Positions 37,479-45,748 of a DNA stretch of 47,103 bases are shown in pieces. The stretch is from NCBI GenBank assembly GCA_017472145.1, contig JAFUQX010000072.1, positions 1 to 47,103 of the forward strand, written 5' to 3'. Within the stretch, counting starts at the first letter, position 1, and each line of letters starts with the position of its first letter. Made by a program: the position numbers and the translations under genes. The notes below the pieces were generated by a model that was given only the letters and a program-made list of their open reading frames with translations, had not been told where the DNA came from and searched no databases. Source of the DNA: Ruminococcus sp. Lineage in GTDB: Bacteria; Bacillota; Clostridia; Oscillospirales; Ruminococcaceae.

Positions 37479-38882
37479 ATGAATTATATGAATCATCAGG
37501 TGGAAAGTTATCTGAAGCTCATGCAGGAGGAAACACAGCTGGATATCACATCCTTATGCGGAAGGCTCGTTGAATATTCCCAGATCGATGCGGGTCTGTA
37601 TGATAAGTATCACGTAAGACGAGGTCTGCGTTATGCCGATGGCTCTGGTGTGGCGGCCGGTATTACCCGCATTTGCAGCGTACATGGCTATATTATCGAT
37701 GAAGGTATCCGCACGCCCATTCCCGGCGAGCTGATCTACCGCGGCTATGATATCAATGACCTTGTGGAAAATGCAGAGAAGGAGGACCGCTTTGTATTTG
37801 AGGAGGTCGTGCACCTGCTGCTGTTCGGCTCTCTGCCCACCAAGGAGGAGCTGGAACGCATGGAGAAGGAGCTGAGCCTGCGCAGAGAGCTTCCGCCGGG
37901 CTTTCTGGTGGACTCCATCATGCAGTCTCCTTCCAAGAATATCATGAATAAGCTGGCCAGAAGCATTCTGTCCCTGTATTCCTACGATGAGAACCCGGAC
38001 CAGACCTCTATTGAGGATGAAATGCGTATTGCGCTGAATCTGATCGCCAAGATGCCCAATCTCATGAACGGGGCCTATCAGACCAAGCGCCACAAGTTTG
38101 AAAACGCCAGTATGATCATGCACCAGCTCAGACCGGAGGAGCGCACAGCGGAGTCCATCCTGTCCCTGCTGAGAAGTGACCGGGCCTATACAAAGAAGGA
38201 GGCCCAGCTGCTGGATATCATGCTGGCCATTCATGCAGAGCACGGCGGCGGCAACAATTCTACCTTTGCCTGCCGTGTGGCCACCTCCTCCGGTACAGAC
38301 CCCTATGCAGCCTATGCGTCTGCCATCAACTCCCTGAAGGGACCCCGTCACGGCGGTGCGAACATCAAGGTGATCGAGATGCTGGACGATATCAAGGCCC
38401 ATGTAAAGAACTGGGAGGACGAAGGCGAGGTTGCGGACTATCTGACCAAGCTCCTGAAGAAGGAAGCCGGCGACCATTCCGGTCTGATCTATGGTATGGG
38501 CCATGCGGTATATACCCTGTCAGATCCCCGTGCAGTGATCCTGAAGCGGAAGGCCTTTGAGCTGGCTGAGGGCCGGGAGATCGAGGCGGAGTTCCGCCTG
38601 CTGGATACCATCGAGAGACTGACGCCGGAGCTGATGAAGTCCGTGCGCGGCATTGACAAGGCCGTTTGCGCCAATGTGGATATGTACTCCGGCCTGGTTT
38701 ACAGAATGCTGGGCATTCCGGATGCGATGTTTACCCCGCTGTTTGCAGCAGCCCGTATGGTCGGCTGGTCTGCACACCGTATGGAGGAAATTCTCACAGG
38801 CAAGCGGATCATCCGTCCGGCCTATCGTACTATTTCCAAGCGGAAGGAATATATTTCTTTATGCGACCGTGTAGACGATTAA
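37479..38882 (+). CDS. gltA: Citrate synthase (citrate/2-methylcitrate synthase family)
   Basis: A 467-residue enzyme that joins acetyl-CoA and oxaloacetate to citrate, feeding 2-oxoglutarate and glutamate synthesis. Catalytic regions are visible: IHAEHGGGNNSTFACR, LKGPRHGGANIKVIEML, GMGHAVYTLSDPRA and ANVDMYSGLVY (the aspartate of the triad). The N-terminal ~45 residues form an extension typical of the clostridial group. AGGAGGTAATTTTGA precedes the ATG. The lipoprotein gene follows almost at once, so the two share a transcript. Confidence 0.95.
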   Translation: MNYMNHQVESYLKLMQEETQLDITSLCGRLVEYSQIDAGLYDKYHVRRGLRYADGSGVAAGITRICSVHGYIIDEGIRTPIPGELIYRGYDINDLVENAEKEDRFVFEEVVHLLLFGSLPTKEELERMEKELSLRRELPPGFLVDSIMQSPSKNIMNKLARSILSLYSYDENPDQTSIEDEMRIALNLIAKMPNLMNGAYQTKRHKFENASMIMHQLRPEERTAESILSLLRSDRAYTKKEAQLLDIMLAIHAEHGGGNNSTFACRVATSSGTDPYAAYASAINSLKGPRHGGANIKVIEMLDDIKAHVKNWEDEGEVADYLTKLLKKEAGDHSGLIYGMGHAVYTLSDPRAVILKRKAFELAEGREIEAEFRLLDTIERLTPELMKSVRGIDKAVCANVDMYSGLVYRMLGIPDAMFTPLFAAARMVGWSAHRMEEILTGKRIIRPAYRTISKRKEYISLCDRVDD

Positions 38883-38893
38883 GCCGCATCGGG

Positions 38894-40201
38894 ATGAAAA
38901 AAAACGGCCTGCTGGCGGTTGTGCTCAGCTGTGTGCTGCTGCTGTGCGGCTGTGCCTATGGTGCAACGGTGGATTCCCTTCTTGTGCCGCCCCGGCTCAG
39001 CGGGGAGCAGGAGCAGATCTATCAGGCGCTCCAGGATGTGGTGGGAAAGGATATCAAGCTCCAGTACCCCAAGTCCGGCGACTATCTGTCGGCCTTTATT
39101 CTGGCGGATTTTGATGAGGATGCCGAGGAGGAGGCCCTGGTATTCTATGAGAAAACAGGACTTTCCGCAGCGGAGAATAATCTGCGCATGAATGTACTGG
39201 ACAAGAGAAGCGATACCTGGATGTCGGTCTGTGATATTCCGGCGGTGGGTGCGGAGATCGAACGGGTGATGATCTCTCCCATCGGTGTGAAGAACGGCAC
39301 GAGAATCGTCATCGGCTATTCGGTAGTGGATCAGTATGACCGTGCGCTGGTGGTGTATGACTATTCTGACGGTGTGCTGAGCCAGGGCTTTACGGCGGCC
39401 TATTCCCTGTTTGACATTCACGACCTGGATGGAAACGGCACCAAGGAGCTGCTGGTCATGCGGACGGATTCCGCTATGGGAAATGCCCTTGCGCTGGTTT
39501 ATTCGCCGGATGAAAACGACCAGTTCCGCCGGATGCAGCTTTCCCTCCGGAGCAGCTGTACGGGCTTCAGCCAGGTGCTGTATGCGGAGCAGGAGGATGG
39601 GGTATCTGTGGTTTATGCGGATATGCTTACCGGCGTGACCACCATGCAGACCGAGCTGTTCCGTTATGACGGAGAAAAGCTGTCCCATGTGCTGGAGGAC
39701 GAAAGTGCAGCCTCGGAGACCACCCGTTCGGTGGGCTGTCTGACGCTGGATATTGACGGGGACGGAACGCCGGAGATCCCAGTGCAGACGGTGTTTCCCG
39801 GCTATGAGGGCACGGCTTCGGATCAGAACATCCGTCTTACCCGGTGGATGACGGCTCAGGACGGCCGGCTTCAGGAGAAATACAGAGGATACTACAGCGT
39901 GAGCGAGGGCTATGCCTTCATGCTGCCGGAGCAGTGGCGTGAGGATGTTACGGCCATCAGCGACGGTCTGACCGGAGACATTGTGTTCTATCATTATACA
40001 GGCTCTCTTACGGAGCCGATGCAGGAGCTGCTGCGGATCGGCACGGCTTCGGATCGGGAGACCAGGGAGACCCTTCTGGAGGAGGGCTACCGGCTGCTGT
40101 ATTCCCGCGGCAATGCGTATTATTTCATGTATCCCGTGGAAAGTACCGATGCGCTTTGTCTTCCGGAAAGCCAGCTGCTGGGGTGCTTCCGGTTTGTTTG
40201 A
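38894..40201 (+). CDS. Lipoprotein with Ca-binding-like DxDGxG repeats, unknown function
   Basis: A 435-residue exported lipoprotein. A lipoprotein signal peptide ends in VLLLCGC (modified Cys ~20). The mature part has acidic repeat motifs ADFDEDAEEEALVFY, HDLDGNGTKELLV and LDIDGDGTPEIPV, like the FG-GAP/VCBS-type propeller repeats that bind calcium. The start at 38894 gives a standard signal peptide and lies 11 bp past the citrate synthase stop, with re-initiation likely; ATG at 38861, inside gltA and with an AAGGAA site, is an alternative that would add 11 residues. No enzyme motif was recognised. Confidence 0.75.
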   Translation: MKKNGLLAVVLSCVLLLCGCAYGATVDSLLVPPRLSGEQEQIYQALQDVVGKDIKLQYPKSGDYLSAFILADFDEDAEEEALVFYEKTGLSAAENNLRMNVLDKRSDTWMSVCDIPAVGAEIERVMISPIGVKNGTRIVIGYSVVDQYDRALVVYDYSDGVLSQGFTAAYSLFDIHDLDGNGTKELLVMRTDSAMGNALALVYSPDENDQFRRMQLSLRSSCTGFSQVLYAEQEDGVSVVYADMLTGVTTMQTELFRYDGEKLSHVLEDESAASETTRSVGCLTLDIDGDGTPEIPVQTVFPGYEGTASDQNIRLTRWMTAQDGRLQEKYRGYYSVSEGYAFMLPEQWREDVTAISDGLTGDIVFYHYTGSLTEPMQELLRIGTASDRETRETLLEEGYRLLYSRGNAYYFMYPVESTDALCLPESQLLGCFRFV

Positions 40202-40221
40202 GATGGGCAGAGGTCTGTCTG

Positions 40222-40483
40222 GTAAAAAAACTGAAAGCCACCCTCTTAGTAAGGGCAATGTCATCACCTTAAGCAGGTATAATAGGCTGTTGTGCCGAAA
40301 AAGCCTTTGAAAGCCTCCCCTTAGCAAGGGGAGGGGGACCGCAGCTTGCTGCGGTGGAAGGGATTGTAAGCAGCGAGTAAACTTGCAGCTTGCTGTTCTG
40401 CTTGCAATCCCCTCAGTCAGCGGCCGCTGACAGCTCCCCTTACTAAGGGGAGCCTTTCACGATGACCTTAAGTTGATGAGATT
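40222..40483 (+). repeat. Interspersed palindromic repeat, copy 8 (diverged centre)
   Basis: A forward copy with two left ends (near 40229 and 40300), CTCCCCTTAGCAAGGGGAG, a different second hairpin (ACCGCAGCTTGCTGCGGT), GGGATTG, an unusual centre, CAATCCCCTCAGTCAGCGG, CTCCCCTTACTAAGGGGAG, and the end CCTTAAGTTGATGAG shared with copy 2. The end overlaps a likely -35 box of the next operon. Confidence 0.85.
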
Positions 40484-40500
40484 CTCCGCAGTCCCATAAT
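40473..40500 (+). promoter_or_regulatory. Candidate promoter of the two-component operon, -35 inside a repeat
   Basis: TTGATG (40473-40478) lies in the shared repeat end; CATAAT (40495-40500) follows after 16 bp. The leader is ~40 nt. Confidence 0.5.
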
Positions 40501-40545
40501 CATGTGCCTTATAAGGCATCTGTAAAAAAAGAAAGGAAACTGAAA

Positions 40546-41244
40546 ATGAAGCGAATTCTGGTTTGTGAAGACGAAGACGCGATCCGTGAGTTTGTGGTCA
40601 TGAACCTCAAGCGCATCGGCTATGATGTCATGGACGTAAACTGCGGTGAGGACGCCCTCAAGGCCTTCGATGCAGCCGGGGGAAATTTCGATATCGTTCT
40701 GCTGGATATTATGATGCCCGGCATAGACGGCTTTACCGTGTGCAAGAAGCTCCGTGAAAAAAGCTCCACCCTGGGTATTATCATGCTCACCGCACGCTCT
40801 CAGGAGATGGATAAGGTCAGCGGCCTGATGATGGGTGCAGATGACTATATCACCAAGCCCTTCTCTCTGTCCGAGCTGACGGCCCGTGTGGATGCCATCT
40901 ACCGCAGAGTCTGCATGAGCTTTATCAAGGATGAAAAATCTCCCCTGATCCACAGCGGCCCCTTTACCCTGAACCTCAAGAGCCGCACCGTCACCAAGAA
41001 CGGCGCACTCATCGAGCTGACTCAGGTGGAGTACCAGATTATGGAATACTTTCTCAATAATAAGAATACAGCGCTGGATCGTGCAAGCATTCTTGATCAT
41101 ATCTGGGGCGACGGCTATTTCGGCGATGACAAGATCGTGGATGTAAACATCCGCCGTATCCGCATGAAGATCGAGGACGAGCCGTCCAACCCGCAGTATA
41201 TCACCACCATCTGGGGCTATGGCTATAAGTGGAATGATCAGTAG
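40546..41244 (+). CDS. OmpR/PhoB-family response regulator
   Basis: A 232-residue DNA-binding regulator. Receiver domain (1-~118) with the acidic pocket EDED (8-11), the phospho-acceptor D54 in LLDIMMPGIDGF and K in DDYITKPFS; C-terminal winged helix (~135-230, VEYQIMEYFLNNKN...DDKIVDVNIRRIRMKIEDE...TIWGYGYKW). The start at 40546 follows AAAGGAAACTGAAA; an upstream ATG at 40504 has no ribosome site. It overlaps the histidine kinase gene, its certain partner. Signal and targets are unknown, but co-transcription with glycosyltransferases suggests a cell-surface stimulus. Confidence 0.94.
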   Translation: MKRILVCEDEDAIREFVVMNLKRIGYDVMDVNCGEDALKAFDAAGGNFDIVLLDIMMPGIDGFTVCKKLREKSSTLGIIMLTARSQEMDKVSGLMMGADDYITKPFSLSELTARVDAIYRRVCMSFIKDEKSPLIHSGPFTLNLKSRTVTKNGALIELTQVEYQIMEYFLNNKNTALDRASILDHIWGDGYFGDDKIVDVNIRRIRMKIEDEPSNPQYITTIWGYGYKWNDQ

Positions 41245-42697
41245 ACGAAGAAGAAAACGCCGCAGTGCCCGGAAAAATACCATCGTCCGGAGATGGATGC
41301 TCAACAACCTGGGTCTCATCGTTCTGCTGCTGCTGGTGATCGTGCTGGGCGTGGTCTATGCCCTGCAGAACTACTACTACAGCTCCGCTCAGCAGTATCT
41401 CTATACGAAGATCAACTCCGTTTCCTCGGTGCTCACCCGATATGCACAGGATGACGATGTAAACTTCTCCGCAGAGCTGCGCAGCACCCTGGAAAATTTC
41501 TCCGACAAGGACAAGATGGAGCTGATGGCCATCGACTCCAGAGGCCGTGTGCTCCTGACCTCGTCGGGCTTCCCTCCGGCGGCCGATGCGCCCATGCCGG
41601 ACTACCAGGCCCTCATGGACGGGGAGGAGGGCTATTGGGTCGGGACGATCAATGATGAGAAAATGATGGCGGTCAGTGTGGATATATCCGGCATCAGCAC
41701 GGAATATAATGCCATCCGGGTCATCACCTCCCTGCGCCAGATCGACGGAGCCATGGGCACGTATGTGACGGTGATCGCTGTGGGGTGCATCCTGATCGTA
41801 GGCCTGCTGCTGCTGACGGGTACATACTTCGTAAACAGTATCGTAAGGCCCATTACCGTTATCAACGAGACGACCAAGAAGTTTGCCAAGGGCGATTTCT
41901 CCGACCGTATCGAAAAGCAGACGGAGGATGAGATCGGCGACCTGAGCGATTCCATCAACCACATGGCGGCAGCACTGGCCTCTACAGAGGCGATGAAGAA
42001 CGAGTTCATCTCGTCGGTTTCCCATGAGCTGCGGACGCCCCTGACGGCCATCAAGGGCTGGGCGGAGACACTGGCCTATGATGTGGACAAGGAAACCATG
42101 CAGAAGGGCGTTCGTGTGATCCAGAACGAGACCGAGCGGCTTTCGGAGATGGTGGAGGAGCTGCTGGACTTTTCCAGAATGCAGAGCGGACGGTTCTCCT
42201 TACAGCGGGTGAAGATGGATCTGCTGGCGGAGCTGGGGGATGCAGTGCTCATCTATGCGGAAAAGGCCCGGCGGGAAAATATACGCATCATCTACCACGA
42301 GCCGGATATGCTGCCCTTTGTCAACGGCGACAAGAACCGGATCCGGCAGGTCTTTATCAATATCATTGACAATGCGATCAAATATTCAAATGAAGGCTCT
42401 ACTGTTACGGTCAGTGCAGAGGCTGTGGGCAGTAAGATCCAGGTCATGGTGACGGACAACGGTGTCGGCATCAGCAAGCAGGATCTGCCCAGGGTCAAGA
42501 CGAAATTCTTCAAGGCCAACCAGACACGGCGGGGAAGCGGCATCGGTCTGGCCGTGGCGGATGAGATCATCACCATGCACGGCGGTACGCTGAAAATTGA
42601 CAGTGAGCTTGGGGTCGGGACAAGTGTTACGATCACGCTGCCGGCTATGATGGAGCCGGCCGGCAATACGGGGGAAACCACACAGAAAGGGAACTGA
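41234..42697 (+). CDS. Sensor histidine kinase
   Basis: A 487-residue membrane sensor. A very basic N-terminus (ISRRRRKRRSARK) leads into two membrane helices (~27-46 and ~176-200) that flank an extracellular sensor (~50-175), then HAMP (~201-255, IVRPITVINETTKKFAKGDFSDRI), HisKA with phospho-acceptor H264 in SSVSHELRTPLTAIKGW, and HATPase (~355-470: N box IRQVFINIIDNAIKYS, G1 VTDNGVGIS, G2 RRGSGIGLAVADEI). The ATG at 41234 overlaps the response regulator by 11 bp; ATG at 41219 is an alternative and neither has a strong ribosome site. Confidence 0.93.
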   Translation: MISRRRRKRRSARKNTIVRRWMLNNLGLIVLLLLVIVLGVVYALQNYYYSSAQQYLYTKINSVSSVLTRYAQDDDVNFSAELRSTLENFSDKDKMELMAIDSRGRVLLTSSGFPPAADAPMPDYQALMDGEEGYWVGTINDEKMMAVSVDISGISTEYNAIRVITSLRQIDGAMGTYVTVIAVGCILIVGLLLLTGTYFVNSIVRPITVINETTKKFAKGDFSDRIEKQTEDEIGDLSDSINHMAAALASTEAMKNEFISSVSHELRTPLTAIKGWAETLAYDVDKETMQKGVRVIQNETERLSEMVEELLDFSRMQSGRFSLQRVKMDLLAELGDAVLIYAEKARRENIRIIYHEPDMLPFVNGDKNRIRQVFINIIDNAIKYSNEGSTVTVSAEAVGSKIQVMVTDNGVGISKQDLPRVKTKFFKANQTRRGSGIGLAVADEIITMHGGTLKIDSELGVGTSVTITLPAMMEPAGNTGETTQKGN

Positions 42698-42699
42698 GT

Positions 42700-43674
42700 A
42701 TGAGTAAAAATGAACAGGGACAGAAGCCCCAGCACCGCTCGAAGATCGGCGGACAGGCTCTCATTGAGGGTATTATGATGAAGGGCGCAGATACAGGCGC
42801 AATGGCCTGCCGTCTGCCCGATGGTACGATCGATGTGGAAACATGGGAGGAAAACAACGGCAAGAATATGCCCTGGTACAGAAAGTGTCCGTTTATCCGG
42901 GGCAGCTTCAACTTTGTATTTTCCATGAAGGACGGCTACCGCTGTCTGATGAAATCCGCAGAAAAGCAGATGACCGAGGAGGAAATAGAGGAGGAAGAAG
43001 AAATGGGCCGCTTTGAGCAGTGGCTCAATGACAAGCTGGGCGAGAAGCTCTTTGGCGTCATTATGAGCATTGCCATGGTGGTGGGCGTGGTATTCTCCCT
43101 GCTGATCTTCATGTTCCTTCCCAAGTTTATCGTGGGACTGCTCATTGATTATACTCCCGTCCCGGATGCAAATATGCTCCGCTCGGCCTTGGAGGGCGTG
43201 CTGAAGATCGCCATTTTCCTGTGCTATATGGCACTGACGGGCTGCATGAAGGACATGCGCCGCACCTATGAATATCACGGTGCGGAGCACAAGACCATTG
43301 CCTGCTTCGAGGCCGGGGATGAGCTGACCGTGGAAAATATCAGGAAGCACAGCCGTTTCCATCCGAGATGCGGAACGAGCTTTATTTTCATTACCCTGAT
43401 CGTCAGCATTCTGGTCATGTGCCTGGTACCCATCCGGGTGATCTGGCTGCGAACCATCGTCAGCGTGGCCCTGCTGCCCCTGACCGTGGGTATTTCCTAT
43501 GAATTCATCCGTATTGCCGGACGGAGCAACAGTGCACTGACACGGGCGCTGTCCTGGCCGGGCCTTCAGATCCAGAAAATCACCACAAGAGAGCCGGACG
43601 ACAGACAGATCGAGTGCGCCATTGCCGCTCTGAAGCCCTGTATTCCGGAGGATATGGCGGACGACCAGTGGTAA
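42700..43674 (+). CDS. DUF1385 membrane protein
   Basis: A 324-residue integral membrane protein of the DUF1385 family, annotated elsewhere as putative metal-dependent enzyme. It starts with the hallmark IGGQALIEGIMMKG; the central YHGAEHKTIACFEAGDELTVENIRKHSRFHPRCGTSF carries conserved His, Glu and Cys that could bind metal. Membrane helices are at ~112-146, ~160-180 and ~227-268. AAAGGGAACTGAGT precedes the ATG, 2 bp past the kinase stop. It lies directly before prmC, the usual order in Clostridia. The biochemical function is unknown. Confidence 0.9.
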   Translation: MSKNEQGQKPQHRSKIGGQALIEGIMMKGADTGAMACRLPDGTIDVETWEENNGKNMPWYRKCPFIRGSFNFVFSMKDGYRCLMKSAEKQMTEEEIEEEEEMGRFEQWLNDKLGEKLFGVIMSIAMVVGVVFSLLIFMFLPKFIVGLLIDYTPVPDANMLRSALEGVLKIAIFLCYMALTGCMKDMRRTYEYHGAEHKTIACFEAGDELTVENIRKHSRFHPRCGTSFIFITLIVSILVMCLVPIRVIWLRTIVSVALLPLTVGISYEFIRIAGRSNSALTRALSWPGLQIQKITTREPDDRQIECAIAALKPCIPEDMADDQW

Positions 43675-44525
43675 GCAGGACGAGGAGAGCGCTGTTTGCA
43701 GCGCTTGTGAAAAAACTGGAATGCGCCGGAATTCCGGAGGGAAAGCAGGAAGCGGCCTTTGTGCTGGAGCAGCTTTCCGGAATGCAGCTGCCCCGGTTTC
43801 TCATGGATGGAGAGCAAAAAGCGGATGAAGCGCTTGCAGAGCAGGCCCTGTCCCTCTGTGAGAAGCGATGCACCGGCTACCCGCTTCAGTATCTTCTGGG
43901 AGAATGGGACTTTTTCGGGCTGACCCTTTCGGTGGGCGAGGGCGTGCTGATTCCCAGAGCGGATACGGAGACCCTTGTGGAGGAGGCACTGCGTCTGAGA
44001 GCCGGTGCGCCTTCCACAAAAATGGCAGACCTTTGCAGCGGAAGCGGCTGCATTCCGGCGGCCATTGCCCGGAATCTTCCGGGAGCCGTCGGCTTTGCCC
44101 TGGAAAAATCCCCGGAGGCGATGCAGTATCTCCGGCAGAACCTGGAGAAGCATGCGCCGGAGATCTGCCCGGTGCTGTGCGATGTGCTCCTTCCGGAAAC
44201 GGCGGACGCATACACGGAGCTGGACCTGATTACCTCCAATCCGCCGTATCTTACAGCGGAGGATATGCGTGTGCTCCAGAGAGAGGTGACCTTTGAGCCG
44301 GAGATGGCCTTGCTTGGTGGCGAGGACGGGCTGGACTTCTACCGCACCATCACAAGGGTATGGAAAAGCTCCCTGAAAAAGGGCGGCTGGCTGCTCTTTG
44401 AAACGGGGATGGGCCAGCATGAGGCTGTGGAGGAGATCCTCCGGGAAAACGGCTTTTGTCAGGTGCAGACCCTTTGCGATCTGGCCGGGATCGGCCGGGT
44501 GGTGCGGGGAAAACGAGATTTTTAA
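43668..44525 (+). CDS. prmC: Peptide chain release factor N5-glutamine methyltransferase
   Basis: A 285-residue SAM-dependent methyltransferase that methylates the GGQ glutamine of release factors RF1/RF2. N-terminal helical domain (1-~78); Rossmann domain with SAM motif MADLCSGSGCIPAAIA (119-134) and acceptor-binding NPPY (191-194). The start is taken as GTG at 43668, which overlaps the DUF1385 stop and gives the usual N-terminus; a GTG at 43614 is an alternative. prfA is not next to it; glycosyltransferase genes follow instead. Confidence 0.9.
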   Translation: MVSRTRRALFAALVKKLECAGIPEGKQEAAFVLEQLSGMQLPRFLMDGEQKADEALAEQALSLCEKRCTGYPLQYLLGEWDFFGLTLSVGEGVLIPRADTETLVEEALRLRAGAPSTKMADLCSGSGCIPAAIARNLPGAVGFALEKSPEAMQYLRQNLEKHAPEICPVLCDVLLPETADAYTELDLITSNPPYLTAEDMRVLQREVTFEPEMALLGGEDGLDFYRTITRVWKSSLKKGGWLLFETGMGQHEAVEEILRENGFCQVQTLCDLAGIGRVVRGKRDF

Positions 44526-44553
44526 GCAAAAACATCGGGAGAGGTGAATTTCT

Positions 44554-45744
44554 TTGAGAATTGCATTTGTGATTCCATGGTACGGCGAAGGCATCCGCGG
44601 CGGTGCTGAGATGGAGCTGCGGGAGGTTTCCACCCGTCTGCTTCAGGCCGGCGTGGAGGTGGAGATCCTCACCACCTGCGTCCGGTCCTTTGACTCCAAC
44701 TGGAACGAGAATTACTACGCCGAGGGTACGGCTATGGTCTATGATGTGCCCACAAGAAGATTCCCTGTCCGCACAAGAGATACCAGAGCCTTTGATCAGG
44801 TGAACCGGAAGCTCATGCAGGGCGCACGGGTCTCCCTCCGGGAGGAGAAAATCTTCCTGAGAGAAATGATCAACAGCCCGGCTCTGTATTCCTATATCAC
44901 GGAGCACGAGCGGGAATACGACCTCTTTGTGTTCATGCCCTATATGTTCGGCACGACCTTTTTCGGTGTGCTGTCCTGTCCCACGGAAAAATCTGTTCTG
45001 CTGCCCTGCTTCCACAACGAGGGCTATGCACGGATGCATATGCTCCGGCAGACTTATATTCACACAAAGGGTATGATCTTCAACTCCCGTCCGGAGATGG
45101 AGCTGGCCAACCGTCTTTACGATCTCCAGGAGGTGGAGCAGGAATGCATCGGCCTGGGCATGGATACGAGGATCCGGGGGGAGGCTGCCGCCTTCCGCAG
45201 AAAATACGGCATTGAAGGCCCCTTTGTGCTCTATGCCGGACGGAAGGACAAGGGCAAGAATGTGGATACCCTGCTTCAGTATTTTTCCGAATACCGGAGG
45301 AGAAATCCCGAGCAGGAGCTGAAGCTGGTGCTCATTGGCGGCGGCGATCTGGCTGTGCCGAAGGATATTTCCAGCGCCGTTTATGACCTGGGCTTTGTGG
45401 AAGCGCAGGATAAATATGACGCCATGGCGGCGGCGGAGCTGCTCTGCCAGCCCTCGAAGAATGAGAGCTTTTCCATTGTGATCATGGAAAGCTGGCTCTG
45501 CGGACGGCCGGTGCTGGTACACGGGAAATGCCCGGTGACCACAGATTTTGTGCGGCGCAGCAGCGGCGGCCTGTATTTTCAGGACTACTATGAATTTGAG
45601 GGCTGCTTGAACTGGATGCTGGCAGACAGCGCAAGGACGGCGGAGCTGGGACGAAACGGCAACGCCTTTGTAAGAGAAAATTTTGACTGGAATATGATCG
45701 TGCGCAGGTATATCCGGTTTTTTGAAAAATTGATAGAGGGATGA
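44554..45744 (+). CDS. GT4-family glycosyltransferase, TTG start
   Basis: A 396-residue GT-B retaining glycosyltransferase. N-terminal acceptor domain MRIAFVIPWYGEGIRGGAEMELREV; C-terminal donor domain with FVLYAGRKDKGKNVDTLLQYFSEYRRRNP and an intact E-x7-E motif in SKNESFSIVIMESWLCGRP. The start codon is TTG at 44554, chosen because GGGAGAGGTG lies 7 bp before it. It is followed after 4 bp by a paralog, with which it shares YFSEY-RRNP and YYxFEG-LN segments. Probably builds a surface polysaccharide. Confidence 0.9.
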   Translation: MRIAFVIPWYGEGIRGGAEMELREVSTRLLQAGVEVEILTTCVRSFDSNWNENYYAEGTAMVYDVPTRRFPVRTRDTRAFDQVNRKLMQGARVSLREEKIFLREMINSPALYSYITEHEREYDLFVFMPYMFGTTFFGVLSCPTEKSVLLPCFHNEGYARMHMLRQTYIHTKGMIFNSRPEMELANRLYDLQEVEQECIGLGMDTRIRGEAAAFRRKYGIEGPFVLYAGRKDKGKNVDTLLQYFSEYRRRNPEQELKLVLIGGGDLAVPKDISSAVYDLGFVEAQDKYDAMAAAELLCQPSKNESFSIVIMESWLCGRPVLVHGKCPVTTDFVRRSSGGLYFQDYYEFEGCLNWMLADSARTAELGRNGNAFVRENFDWNMIVRRYIRFFEKLIEG

Positions 45745-45748
45745 GGCT

